Assembly: GCF_900114265.1 (NCBI RefSeq)
Contig: NZ_FPKV01000001.1
Coordinates: 744,001 to 808,000 of the forward strand
Length of the DNA: 64,000 nt
Reading direction: 5' to 3'
From: Flaviramulus basaltis
GTDB taxonomy: Bacteria > Bacteroidota > Bacteroidia > Flavobacteriales > Flavobacteriaceae
The translations under genes were made by a program, and so were the position numbers. Of the stretch, positions 46,726-55,685 are shown one piece after another. The notes beneath the pieces were generated by a model, which saw nothing but the letters and a program-made list of their open reading frames with translations, did no database searches and was not told the DNA's origin. How positions within the stretch are numbered: position 1 is the first letter of the stretch; each line of letters begins with the position of its first letter.

Positions 46726-47776
46726 AATTTTTTATTTGGATGATATTATTTTCCAGCTTTAAAGAAATTATTTTCCATGATAAAAGACTCTTTTTTTTCT
46801 TTAATTTTGCTGCTATATTTTTTCTTTTATCAATATCGCTCAAACTTTTTGATATTGCCTCTGCTATTGACTCTTTATTTGGTTCACACCAAAAACACTC
46901 ATCTTCTAATAATTGCTCCTTTAAGCCCCCAACCTTTGTACACACCATTGGTAGCTCTGCATAAATACCTAGGGATATTACACCAGACTGTGTAGCTTCT
47001 GTATACGGTATTACTAAAACATCTGCCCAAGTTAGTAATTCACCTATTTCTTTTTCAGAAAGATATTTATCTTGAACTTCTATTTTTTCATGTGCTTTAT
47101 ACTTAATATCATATTGGCTTTTACCCGCAATTATTAATTTTTCAAAATCATCTTCAATTTCTAATACTGATTCTAATAAAAGTTCTACTCCTTTATACTT
47201 ATCAATTCTACCTAAAAAAAGTAAATTTTTTGTTTGTGAATTGCCTTTAATTTTTACATAATTATTGTTAATAATTGGATGGGGTATAATTTCATAAGCA
47301 GGATTAATTCCTAACTCTTTAACAACATTATTTCGCGCATAATTAGTAAGAAAAATAACTTCATCTGCATGCTTTAATCTATAATTATTCATTAATTGAG
47401 TAAACCAATTTCTCTCACCTTTGTGTAAAATACCATCATGTGCCGTAAATATTACCTTTTTATGGAATGTTTTAAATAAAAAAATAAAAGGTAAATCCCA
47501 AAAGTGTTTGTAAGGCAAATACAGAACATCATAAGTTCTAACTATCTTTGGAAGCAATTTTATTATTAATACTGGCAAAACAAAAATAGTATTAATAACA
47601 AATGATAATTTACCTCTATAAGTTATTGTTTCTTTAATTGAAAAGTTATGCTTATGCTTATTTACTCTGAATTTAGAAGCATAAAATTCGTGATTTAAAA
47701 TTTTAAAATTTTTTACAATATTTTCAGCATAAATAGGCAAACTACCTGTTCTTCCTAAAGATAAAATCAAAATCAT
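46715..47776 (-). CDS. Glycosyltransferase family 4
   Basis: A 353-residue GT-B enzyme. The donor-site region TEATQSGVISLGIYAELPM is a variant of the usual EGF/GxxxxE pattern, and NLLFLGRIDKYKGVELLLE is the typical entry to the C-terminal domain. N-terminal residues 1-30 are the acceptor Rossmann fold. It precedes the acyltransferase remnant, overlapping it by 11 bases. Confidence 0.88.
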   Translation of the reverse strand: MILILSLGRTGSLPIYAENIVKNFKILNHEFYASKFRVNKHKHNFSIKETITYRGKLSFVINTIFVLPVLIIKLLPKIVRTYDVLYLPYKHFWDLPFIFLFKTFHKKVIFTAHDGILHKGERNWFTQLMNNYRLKHADEVIFLTNYARNNVVKELGINPAYEIIPHPIINNNYVKIKGNSQTKNLLFLGRIDKYKGVELLLESVLEIEDDFEKLIIAGKSQYDIKYKAHEKIEVQDKYLSEKEIGELLTWADVLVIPYTEATQSGVISLGIYAELPMVCTKVGGLKEQLLEDECFWCEPNKESIAEAISKSLSDIDKRKNIAAKLKKKKSLLSWKIISLKLENNIIQIKNYGS

Positions 47777-47789
47777 ATATTATTTACTT

Positions 47790-48821
47790 TTAGTTTTTTA
47801 ACAGATTTTGTAAGTCAAAATTATTTTCTGCTCGATATTTAATAAAAAGAGGGTCTTTAAGTAATAAATATTCATAAGATATCACCTTGCATCCTAATTC
47901 CCTAGCATAAAACAATAAAGAAGTAGAAAACCCTAAAACTAATAAATTTTTATTTTTTAACGCCAATTGCTCGAAAGATACATGATTAGGTATGTTTTGA
48001 GGTTTTATGCCAAGTTTCTTGCATGAATTTATGATTTTTTCTTTATTCGTATCTGATTGAGCTGGATGAAATTTTATAGAAATTTTTTTATCATTTTGTG
48101 TATTTACTCTAAGCATTTCTTCAATTGAAGAAATAAATGTTTCTAATCCAAGGTTTCCTTGTTCAACAGCTCCTTCTAAAACCATAACAATGTTTCCTTT
48201 CAATTCAAAAGAAAAATTTTTATCAGATATGAGTTCAATTTTTTTTATTTTAAAAGGAAGTCCCTTAAAGCCTTGGTTTGAAACTGTATAAAATATGGGC
48301 TGATTTTTCTTAATAAACTTTCTTATATCAAAAGGCTTTATAAAGTAAAACCTACCTCTTCCAATATTTAAAAAATTATTTACAATATATTTACCAATAG
48401 CTAATAATACATTTTTCTCCTTAAAATGCATAAAATATTTAGAATACGCTATTACTCCTTCTTCTATTATATTGATTTGCTTACAGTTTTTATTTGATGC
48501 TATAATTTGCATCGCTTTATGCCTAACCATTGGTAAGTAAACTGAAAAATCAATATTTGGGATTTTGCTATCAATTAAATTATCTAGTTTTTTAATATAC
48601 TTGTATGTCTTAAAAAAATCTAGTTTTCCTATTTTATCAATGCTATCATGGATATCAGTTATGTCAATACATTTTGAATTATCTAACGAATTATTTTCAT
48701 AAGCTCTTGACTTAATGAATAAAACTTCACTTTCTGATATTTTAATTTCATTAATTATTGCCATAGAAATATAATAGGTTATATGACTATGGACATAAAA
48801 AACATGTTTCTTTTTATACAT
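47790..48821 (-). CDS. Sialyltransferase-like GT-B glycosyltransferase (GT52/polysialyltransferase type)
   Basis: A 343-residue protein not recognised as a common GT family, but carrying the motif set of bacterial GT-B sialyltransferases. It has a D/E-D/E-G motif (EEG, 120-122 in NIIEEGVIAY), an HP motif (252-253 in IKFHPAQSD) and a Ser/Thr motif (STS, 299-301 in LGFSTSLLF). In those families the residues bind the CMP of a CMP-sugar and act as general base and acid. Two genes for making a CMP-sugar lie just upstream in the same operon. I infer transfer of a CMP-activated ulosonic acid; polysialic acid itself is not implied. Confidence 0.6.
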   Translation of the reverse strand: MYKKKHVFYVHSHITYYISMAIINEIKISESEVLFIKSRAYENNSLDNSKCIDITDIHDSIDKIGKLDFFKTYKYIKKLDNLIDSKIPNIDFSVYLPMVRHKAMQIIASNKNCKQINIIEEGVIAYSKYFMHFKEKNVLLAIGKYIVNNFLNIGRGRFYFIKPFDIRKFIKKNQPIFYTVSNQGFKGLPFKIKKIELISDKNFSFELKGNIVMVLEGAVEQGNLGLETFISSIEEMLRVNTQNDKKISIKFHPAQSDTNKEKIINSCKKLGIKPQNIPNHVSFEQLALKNKNLLVLGFSTSLLFYARELGCKVISYEYLLLKDPLFIKYRAENNFDLQNLLKN

Positions 48822-48828
48822 TAACTTT

Positions 48829-50106
48829 TTAACTTAAAAAAATTGCTTTTGTTTTCATTCTTCTTAATAATTCCAAATCCTTGTCCAAAAAATCAATTGC
48901 ATAGTTTCCTATAATTAAGGATATTAATGTTGCTGATGCTGCGCCTTCAATTCCAAATTTTGGAATAAAGAAAATGTTCATTATAACATTAAAACATAGG
49001 GCTATAAATGTTCTAAAAAATATTTTCTTTTCCATTTTTTCTACAATAAGATATCGGCTAGTTAAAGAGCCAATAGCCGCAAAACTTGTTGTCCAAAAAA
49101 CTATAGATAAAACCTTTTCTGCACCTACAAACTCTTTTCCATATAGTAATTCAATAATAGATGTACTAAATATCATTACAATTAATGCTACTAAATTACT
49201 ACCCCAAAAAAGATATCTAAAAAATTTGATGAACAAATTTTGGTATTCTTCATTTGAAGAATTCTTAAATTTTAAAACTAATGGTAAAATAGAAATTGTT
49301 AACGTAAATATTATGGCTGTATATCCATCATAAAGCCTTACCGCCGAAGAATACAAGCCCAAAGCTTTATCTCCTAAAAAATATTGAATCATTAACTGAT
49401 CCGTTTTCATATATAAAATTACTGATAATGTAGATAACACAATTGGCCAAGAAGATTTAAGAAGTTTTTTTGCCATACTCAGTTTAAATCCAAACAAGAA
49501 ATTAGACTGCTTTTTTTGCCAATGATATATTATAAGAAAAAGAGCTAAAAAAACAAGATCTAAAAAAAAAGTGTAAATTAAATACTTAAATGGAGCGTCT
49601 AAATAAATTATAATCAATTTTAAAAACGATGATAATAAAACAGAAATAGACTTAGCTTGAGAGGAACTTTTTGCTTTTAATTGTGATTGAAAATTATAAT
49701 CAATAATATCAAAACATTTAAATATTAAACCAAAAGAATACAATGTAATAAAGTATTTTATTTCACCTCCTTTATTAAACAAAAAGTTAAGGGTGTTGAG
49801 AATTATAATAATTAAAATTGAAAAGACAAAAATTAAATAAAAAGCTGTAGATAAAATTTCCTTTCTTTGTTTAGGACTTTCAACAAGTTCTCTGACCAAA
49901 ATCAAAGACATTCCAAGTTGAGTGAAAGGAATGAACACAGCAACAAATGCAATAATATAATTTAATACTCCAAAATAAGTTGGTCCAAAATGGCGAGCAA
50001 TAAAAATAGCAACAAATACACCAGAGAACATTTTAATTCCCTGTTCAAATAACATCCAGAAAGAGTTATTTATATATTTGTTCTTTAATTTATTGAAAAT
50101 ATTCAA
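48829..50106 (-). CDS. Wzx-type oligosaccharide flippase
   Basis: A 425-residue integral membrane protein with about 12 helices of the polysaccharide biosynthesis/MATE-like superfamily. The start FWMLFEQGIKMFSGVFVAIF and the FGPTYFGVLNY loop are typical Wzx features. It should flip the undecaprenyl-linked repeat unit to the periplasm. It is the only flippase in the polysaccharide locus. Gaps to its neighbours are 7 and 10 bases. Confidence 0.9.
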   Translation of the reverse strand: MNIFNKLKNKYINNSFWMLFEQGIKMFSGVFVAIFIARHFGPTYFGVLNYIIAFVAVFIPFTQLGMSLILVRELVESPKQRKEILSTAFYLIFVFSILIIIILNTLNFLFNKGGEIKYFITLYSFGLIFKCFDIIDYNFQSQLKAKSSSQAKSISVLLSSFLKLIIIYLDAPFKYLIYTFFLDLVFLALFLIIYHWQKKQSNFLFGFKLSMAKKLLKSSWPIVLSTLSVILYMKTDQLMIQYFLGDKALGLYSSAVRLYDGYTAIIFTLTISILPLVLKFKNSSNEEYQNLFIKFFRYLFWGSNLVALIVMIFSTSIIELLYGKEFVGAEKVLSIVFWTTSFAAIGSLTSRYLIVEKMEKKIFFRTFIALCFNVIMNIFFIPKFGIEGAASATLISLIIGNYAIDFLDKDLELLRRMKTKAIFLS

Positions 50107-50116
50107 TCTATGTTAT

Positions 50117-50719
50117 CTAATAAAACGGTTTTATTGAATTGTATTTATCTAAATCAGGGTTATTAAAAGCTAAAAAATTAATTTTATTAATTTTTGCGGC
50201 TTCATAATCATTAAAAGAATCCCCTATTAAACAGGTTTCTTCTAAAGAATATTTTTCTTGATTTAATAATTCCTTTACCAATATGTTTTTTGCGGTTGGA
50301 GAACCATGAATTGAAATAAAAAAGTCTGATAAATTTAATTCATTACATAAAAACCGAAGTTCCTCTTGATCGGAACCAGAAACAATATGAAAATTATAGT
50401 TTTTATAATTTTTATCTATAAAAGAAACACTCTCTTTTATCAAGTTCTTTTTATCAGTTAGAGTATCTCTCATTATTTTAGAGAACCGGTTTGCATAGCT
50501 GGAAATTTCTATTTGTGTAATAGGCTTTTCTAAAATCGTCTCATAAAAATATTGAATCTTAACATATCTTGACAAACCTCCGTTAAGTCTATGGAAAGCT
50601 ATTAAATTATCTACTTGATTAGATGAAAAATCTTTGAAAATTTCTCTAAAGCCAAAATCTCTAACTTTCATAGAATCTAAAATGACTCCATCAAAATCCC
50701 ATAATATATTTTTTATCAT
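50117..50719 (-). CDS. HAD-family phosphatase
   Basis: A 200-residue HAD hydrolase. Motif I is DFDGV (8-12), with the Asp nucleophile; motif II is VSGSD; motif IV reads GDSFNDYEAA. It belongs to the phosphoglycolate phosphatase/beta-phosphoglucomutase-like group. It lies seven bases from the CMP-transferase gene. In KDO and nonulosonate pathways a HAD phosphatase removes the phosphate of the condensation product before CMP activation, and I propose that role here. Confidence 0.82.
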   Translation of the reverse strand: MIKNILWDFDGVILDSMKVRDFGFREIFKDFSSNQVDNLIAFHRLNGGLSRYVKIQYFYETILEKPITQIEISSYANRFSKIMRDTLTDKKNLIKESVSFIDKNYKNYNFHIVSGSDQEELRFLCNELNLSDFFISIHGSPTAKNILVKELLNQEKYSLEETCLIGDSFNDYEAAKINKINFLAFNNPDLDKYNSIKPFY

Positions 50720-50726
50720 TATAGTT

Positions 50727-51455
50727 TTATTTCAAAATCGCCATTTCTACTTTTTTTACATCTTCAAAAACATCTACTGCTAAAGAGCTGCTAGATGTTT
50801 CAACCATTTTTATAGGAATTAAAAAGTCGAAAAAACGTAAAATTTCTATATCTTCATAGTTTTCATATGCAGCCTTTTCACTCGATTCGCCAAAACTCTT
50901 TAGTTCTTCATAGTTGAATGCGTATATACAAACTTGTTTCTTATAAATGGGTCTCCCTTTAGATAAATCCTTTATTCCTGGAATAGGCAATCTTGACATA
51001 TATATTAATTCATTTTTATTATTCACTAAAACTTTAGGTAAATTAATATTATTTGGATCCTCATCTGGCCCTATATCAATCATTCCATTAATAACATAGT
51101 TTGGGAAATTCTCTTTCTCTTTGGCGATTTTCAAAATATCTAATGGATTAAGTAAAGGCTCATCTCCTTGAATATTTAAATAAACATCAGCATCAATTTT
51201 TTGTGCCACCTCCCACACTCTGTCTGTTCCGGTTAAGCAGCTTTCTGATGTCATTATGACATTAAAACCATGCTTTTCTACAACCTCTTTTATTCTGTCA
51301 TCTTCAGTGGCAACATAGGTATTCTCTTTACCTAAAGCTTCAGAAACAATTTCTGCAACCCTTATAATCATAGGAATACCCGCTATTTTTACTAAAGGTT
51401 TTCCTGGAAATCGAGATGATTTGTACCTAGCTGGAATAATTCCAATTTTTCTCAT
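50727..51455 (-). CDS. CMP-ulosonic acid synthetase, KdsB-like
   Basis: A 242-residue cytidylyltransferase that activates a 2-keto-3-deoxy sugar acid with CTP. The signature IPARYKSSRFPGKPL is at 7-21, TGTDR at 75-79, and the metal-binding NIQGDEP at 94-100. It is closest to the 3-deoxy-manno-octulosonate (KdsB) branch. Its start overlaps the aldolase stop by four bases. It may activate KDO, but its operon with an aldolase and a phosphatase suggests a dedicated, different ulosonic acid. Confidence 0.85.
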   Translation of the reverse strand: MRKIGIIPARYKSSRFPGKPLVKIAGIPMIIRVAEIVSEALGKENTYVATEDDRIKEVVEKHGFNVIMTSESCLTGTDRVWEVAQKIDADVYLNIQGDEPLLNPLDILKIAKEKENFPNYVINGMIDIGPDEDPNNINLPKVLVNNKNELIYMSRLPIPGIKDLSKGRPIYKKQVCIYAFNYEELKSFGESSEKAAYENYEDIEILRFFDFLIPIKMVETSSSSLAVDVFEDVKKVEMAILK

Positions 51456-52999
51456 AACAAGCTGTATAAAGAAATAATGTCCAAATTTTTATATTTTGTT
51501 GGAGTAAATGTTTTTACAGAAACTCCATCTATAGATACAGCTGCATCAATAACTTGCTGATTTTCATGTGCAATTACAAACTGGTTGTGATTAATATTTA
51601 TATCATACCCATCGAAGCCAACTAAGTAAATTTGTTTAGCTCCTAAATCAAGTGCCGTTTGAATAGCTAATGCCATTGGGGAATCTGAAGTAGCATCTGT
51701 AAAAGCAATTGCACTAACTTCTTTTGAAACCGCCTTAATGTCTTCTGGTATAATAGTCCCCATACGTCTAGGAAACGGTGGGTACACACATACTTGGGTT
51801 ACCTTGGAAAAATCTCCAATTTGTCTTAACAATTTATCACTTTCAAAACCTACTAAACTGTAATATTGATCACAGTTTACATCTAAATACTCTGACACAT
51901 TACGGGCTCCCGCATGAACTAAACAAGTTTTTTTTCCTACCTTCTCAATAAACTTTTGGACCGCCACTTTATGCTCTCTTGATGTATTTCCGGCCCCAAG
52001 AACTACTGCTATTTTGTGTTTTTCACTTTTCTCAAGTAAAGGCAATCTAAAGTTATCTTTCAATTCTTGTTTTTGATTGTTTAAAGCATTAATAATACTT
52101 CCTAATGGGTAACGATTCATTCCAACCCATTCCATTACTTGTTTTTGAGGTAATGATTTTGCTCCTGAAAACATATAAGGTAAACTTGTACCCCATTGAT
52201 AATGTTTACGAAGCTCTTCAAACTCACTCACTACCTTACTTAATTCTCTATAAGCAACTGGGAGTTTCTTTGCGCTTTCTAAATAAGTAAGTAATAATTC
52301 TGTCTTTAAATTACCTGCTCCTCTTCCCATTCCAGTAATAGTGGCATCAACGATATCACATCCAGCGTCTATAGCTGTAATGGTATTGATTAAGGCCATT
52401 TCTAAATTATCATGTCCATGAAAACCTAAGGGTATACTAGTTTTTGCTCTAACTAAATCTATTGTTTCTTTAACATCTTCAGGCATTACCCCTCCATAAG
52501 AGTCCACCATATAAAAATAATCGATAATCTCGTCTAAGCCCTCCAAATAATCTAAAAAGGAAGTGTCTTCTTTCCAATTAGACATATACATTACATTAAA
52601 AGCCACACTAAATCCTGCCTTTTTCACCTCTTTTGCTAACACAACGGCGCGTTGCATGTTTTTAGGATCTATAGCAATGCGAACAGTAGACACATATTGT
52701 TTGCATGGGTTCAACAGTCCTTCTTCTATATGTGAAACCGTAATGTCTTTTTCATTTAAAATTATAGTAAGCTCTTTGGATGGCATTAAAGATTTTAGCT
52801 TCTTTAATATATACTCCGGACAATAAAAATATTTACCTAAATAGCCTTTCATTGAAGGGCTGCGATATCCTACTTCTACATAATCAATTGGTAACGCCTC
52901 CATAGCTAAAGCATATTCTTCAACAAGTGCGTCATTAAAATCCCAATTAGTATAATACCCTCCGTCTCGTAAAGTGCAATCTAATATTTTAAAATTCAT
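51452..52999 (-). CDS. DRE-TIM aldolase fused to a C-terminal DUF115/MptE-like domain
   Basis: A 515-residue two-domain protein. Residues 1 to about 300 form an HMGL-like (DRE-TIM) barrel: LDCTLRDGG (6-14) provides the conserved Arg11 and Asp12, GFHGHDN (192-198) the metal ligands His194 and His196, and GMGRGAGN (223-230) the glycine-rich loop. This is nearest to 4-hydroxy-2-oxovalerate aldolases. Residues about 328-515 form a second Rossmann-like domain (VVLGAGN at 332-338; ALDLGAKQIYLVGFDGYD) like DUF115/MptE-type or some glycosyltransferase domains. I infer condensation of pyruvate with an aldose to a 3-deoxy-2-ulosonate. It is followed by CMP-transferase and phosphatase genes. Confidence 0.78.
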   Translation of the reverse strand: MNFKILDCTLRDGGYYTNWDFNDALVEEYALAMEALPIDYVEVGYRSPSMKGYLGKYFYCPEYILKKLKSLMPSKELTIILNEKDITVSHIEEGLLNPCKQYVSTVRIAIDPKNMQRAVVLAKEVKKAGFSVAFNVMYMSNWKEDTSFLDYLEGLDEIIDYFYMVDSYGGVMPEDVKETIDLVRAKTSIPLGFHGHDNLEMALINTITAIDAGCDIVDATITGMGRGAGNLKTELLLTYLESAKKLPVAYRELSKVVSEFEELRKHYQWGTSLPYMFSGAKSLPQKQVMEWVGMNRYPLGSIINALNNQKQELKDNFRLPLLEKSEKHKIAVVLGAGNTSREHKVAVQKFIEKVGKKTCLVHAGARNVSEYLDVNCDQYYSLVGFESDKLLRQIGDFSKVTQVCVYPPFPRRMGTIIPEDIKAVSKEVSAIAFTDATSDSPMALAIQTALDLGAKQIYLVGFDGYDININHNQFVIAHENQQVIDAAVSIDGVSVKTFTPTKYKNLDIISLYSLL

Positions 53000-53407
53000 T
53001 TAAACATAATTTAAAAAGATAAAAAATCTATATGGAACAATTTTTCTACTATGGCTTATTAAAGAGGTCTTATCTTATAGCGCTTGCAAAAGAATGTTTT
53101 CTTTATTAAAAAAATTATTTGGTCATGATGCAAATGTAAGATATTTGTTAGTTTTTTTTAAGATTGATTTTTGTTTATTAAATTATTTTCTGTCAAAACT
53201 TATTCTGCTAAATCTAGCTAGCTTTTAAGTTTTCAAATTCAAGATACTTACTTCATGATTCATAAATTCTTTATTATCTTCAGCAAAAGTCCTAGTGTTT
53301 ATTAAAAATCTTTTTGCTTTGAATAGTATATGTCCATTTTTGGTTTTGCTGTTTATATATATAAAGAGGGCTTAAATAAATTCTACTTATTTAAAATGTT
53401 TTCATCA
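53000..53407. other. Non-coding gap inside the polysaccharide locus
   Basis: 408 AT-rich bases between rfbD and the aldolase gene. No complete gene was found on either strand; the longest minus-strand open stretch near rfbD is under 35 codons and not recognisable. It contains the promoter element at 53131-53138, which leaves a leader of about 125 bases before the aldolase gene. Confidence 0.6.
53131..53138 (-). promoter_or_regulatory. Promoter -7 element TACATTTG before the aldolase operon
   Basis: Exact TAnnTTTG match on the minus strand, followed by GCATC. No good -33 TTG is seen. Confidence 0.4.
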
Positions 53408-54274
53408 TCAATTACTTAGATGATTCATTTTTAAAAGAATTTTTCTTAAACTATCTCTCCAATAAGGTATTTCAATATTAAATGTTTTTTTTGTTTTTGA
53501 TTTATCTAACACACTGAACATAGGTCTTTTGGCCTCTTGTTTGTATTCTTCCGTTTTAATTGGATTTACCTTTATACTAAGATTTCTGAGATTAAAAATT
53601 GCTTTTGTAAAGTCATACCAACTTGTTAACCCTTCATTACTATAATGATAAATCCCATAAAGATTACTCTTTTCTGTGATTAATTTCAAAATAAATCCTG
53701 CTAAATCTCCTGCATAAGTTGGTGTGCCAACTTGGTCATAGATTATGTTTAACTCTTCTTTTTCCTTTCCTAGTTTAAGTATAGTTTTCATGAAATTATT
53801 TCCATATTCAGAATATAACCATGATGTTCTAATTAGAAAAAAATTGTCTAAAATTGAAGTAACTGCTAATTCTCCCTCAAGTTTTGTTAAACCATAAAAA
53901 TTTATTGGTTTTGTTACGTCATTTTCTATATATGGAGTGTTTTTCTCCCCGTCAAACACAAAATCTGTAGATATTTGAATAAGAACAACCTCATTTTCTT
54001 TACATGCTTTTGCTATATATTTTGCTCCAAGTTTGTTTACGGATTTTGCAATATGTTTTTCAGATTCAGCTTTATCTACCGCTGTATAAGCGGCACAATT
54101 AATACAATAGTCTATTTTGTTTTCTGAAAAAAAAACGTTTATTTCTTCTCTTTTTGTAATGTCTAGCTTATTATGATCAACATAAATAAATAAATAATCT
54201 TTTAAAGCTTTAGACAAGTCTTTAATACATAAAGCTAATTGCCCTCTTCCCCCAGTCACTAATACGGTTTTCAA
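53408..54274 (-). CDS. rfbD: dTDP-4-dehydrorhamnose reductase
   Basis: Last step of dTDP-L-rhamnose synthesis, an NAD(P)H-dependent SDR of 288 residues. The cofactor loop is TGGRGQLA (7-14), the catalytic triad strand CAAYTAVDKAE and YGLTKLEGE (YxxxK) follow. Its start overlaps rfbC by four bases. It is the last gene of the rfbBACD set and is followed by a 408-base gap. Confidence 0.95.
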   Translation of the reverse strand: MKTVLVTGGRGQLALCIKDLSKALKDYLFIYVDHNKLDITKREEINVFFSENKIDYCINCAAYTAVDKAESEKHIAKSVNKLGAKYIAKACKENEVVLIQISTDFVFDGEKNTPYIENDVTKPINFYGLTKLEGELAVTSILDNFFLIRTSWLYSEYGNNFMKTILKLGKEKEELNIIYDQVGTPTYAGDLAGFILKLITEKSNLYGIYHYSNEGLTSWYDFTKAIFNLRNLSIKVNPIKTEEYKQEAKRPMFSVLDKSKTKKTFNIEIPYWRDSLRKILLKMNHLSN

Positions 54275-54816
54275 ATTTTGCAGGTTTTTAGTTCTGGCAA
54301 AACCATGTCTTTTTTTGAAATTATTAATTCATCCTCTGGGAGCTGCCAATTAATATTTAGTTCTGAATCATTAAAAATAATCCCTCCTTCTGATTCTTTG
54401 TTGTAATAATTATCAGATTTATATGAAAAAACAGCCGATTTACTTAACACAACAAATCCGTGTGCAAAACCTTTTGGTATAAACAATTGTTTTTTATTTT
54501 CTTCATTCAATTCTATGGATAAGTGCTCTCCAAAAGTTCTTGAGCTTTTTCTTAAGTCCACAACAACATCTAAAACACGTCCTTGACTAACCCTTACCAA
54601 CTTAGCTTGTGCATGATTACCTTTTTGAAAATGCAACCCTCTTAAAACTCCTTTAAATGAGAAAGATTCATTGTCTTGTACAAAATTAACATCAGCTCCA
54701 ATGATTTTGTTGAATTTAATTTGGTTAAAAACTTCATAAAAACAACCTCTTTCATCATTAAATAGTTTTGACTCGATAACGTAACAATCTTTTAATTTAG
54801 TTTCTAATAATATCAT
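54271..54816 (-). CDS. rfbC: dTDP-4-dehydrorhamnose 3,5-epimerase
   Basis: A 181-residue cupin-fold epimerase. The catalytic histidine lies in RGLHFQ, and the active-site segment FIPKGFAHGFVVLS is intact. It overlaps rfbA by one base and rfbD by four. Length matches the family. Confidence 0.95.
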   Translation of the reverse strand: MILLETKLKDCYVIESKLFNDERGCFYEVFNQIKFNKIIGADVNFVQDNESFSFKGVLRGLHFQKGNHAQAKLVRVSQGRVLDVVVDLRKSSRTFGEHLSIELNEENKKQLFIPKGFAHGFVVLSKSAVFSYKSDNYYNKESEGGIIFNDSELNINWQLPEDELIISKKDMVLPELKTCKI

Positions 54817-55682
54817 TAATTTTTATTTAAAAGACCTAATAATTTTTTTCCGTAGCCACTTTTTAATAATGGTTTTGCTAAAGCTTTAAATTGCTTTTCG
54901 TTTATATAACCCATCTCAAACGCCGCCGCTTCAATTGCACCAATTTTTAAACCCTGTCTTTCTTCTATAACTTCAACAAATTGTGATGCTTGCATTAAAG
55001 AAGCAAAGGTTCCTGTGTCTAACCAAGCTATTCCTCTATCTAACACACTTACATTAAGTTTACCTTGCTCTAAATAAACCTTATTTATATCTGTAATTTC
55101 AAGTTCTCCTCTATGACTTGGAGTTATGTTTTTAGCAATTTTCACAACAGAATTATCATAAAAGTAAATACCAGGAACTGCAAAATTAGATTTTGGCTTT
55201 TTAGGTTTCTCTTCTATTGAAATAGCTTGACCATTTTTGTTAAATTCAACAACGCCATAACGCTGAGGGTCATTTACTCTATAAGCATAAATAATACCTC
55301 CTTCTGGATTATTATTTGCTTGTAAAAGCTTACTCAAGCCCGTTCCATAAAAAATATTATCTCCTAAAATTAAAGCTACTTTATCATTCCCTATAAAATC
55401 TGACCCTATGATAAATGCTTCGGCTAATCCTTTAGGGGTTTCTTGAATAGCATATTTAAAAATACATCCATAATTTTTTCCGTCTCCTAATAAATCTTTA
55501 AATAATGCCAAATCTTTTGGTGTAGAAATAATTAATATTTCTCTTATTCCAGAATACATTAATGTTGACAATGGATAATATATCATTGGTTTATCATAAA
55601 TAGGCATAAGTTGCTTACTTACTGATAATGTTAAAGGATGGAGTCTTGTTCCAGACCCACCGGCTAGTACAATTCCTTTCAT
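54816..55682 (-). CDS. rfbA: Glucose-1-phosphate thymidylyltransferase
   Basis: Makes dTDP-glucose from glucose 1-phosphate and dTTP. The nucleotide-binding [11 protein letters not shown] starts at residue 8 and is followed by [24 protein letters not shown] holds the metal-binding aspartate. The length of 288 residues is standard. It lies three bases from rfbB. Confidence 0.97.
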   Translation of the reverse strand: MKGIVLAGGSGTRLHPLTLSVSKQLMPIYDKPMIYYPLSTLMYSGIREILIISTPKDLALFKDLLGDGKNYGCIFKYAIQETPKGLAEAFIIGSDFIGNDKVALILGDNIFYGTGLSKLLQANNNPEGGIIYAYRVNDPQRYGVVEFNKNGQAISIEEKPKKPKSNFAVPGIYFYDNSVVKIAKNITPSHRGELEITDINKVYLEQGKLNVSVLDRGIAWLDTGTFASLMQASQFVEVIEERQGLKIGAIEAAAFEMGYINEKQFKALAKPLLKSGYGKKLLGLLNKN

Positions 55683-55685
55683 GTA

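Noticed and set aside
48974-49333. A 119-codon plus-strand ORF
   Set aside because: Antisense to the flippase gene; composition follows the complementary membrane helices.
50727-51455. Ordinary housekeeping kdsB
   Set aside because: Not fully excluded, but the four-base overlap with the aldolase and the adjacent HAD gene make a dedicated pathway more likely; the KDO alternative is stated in the entry.
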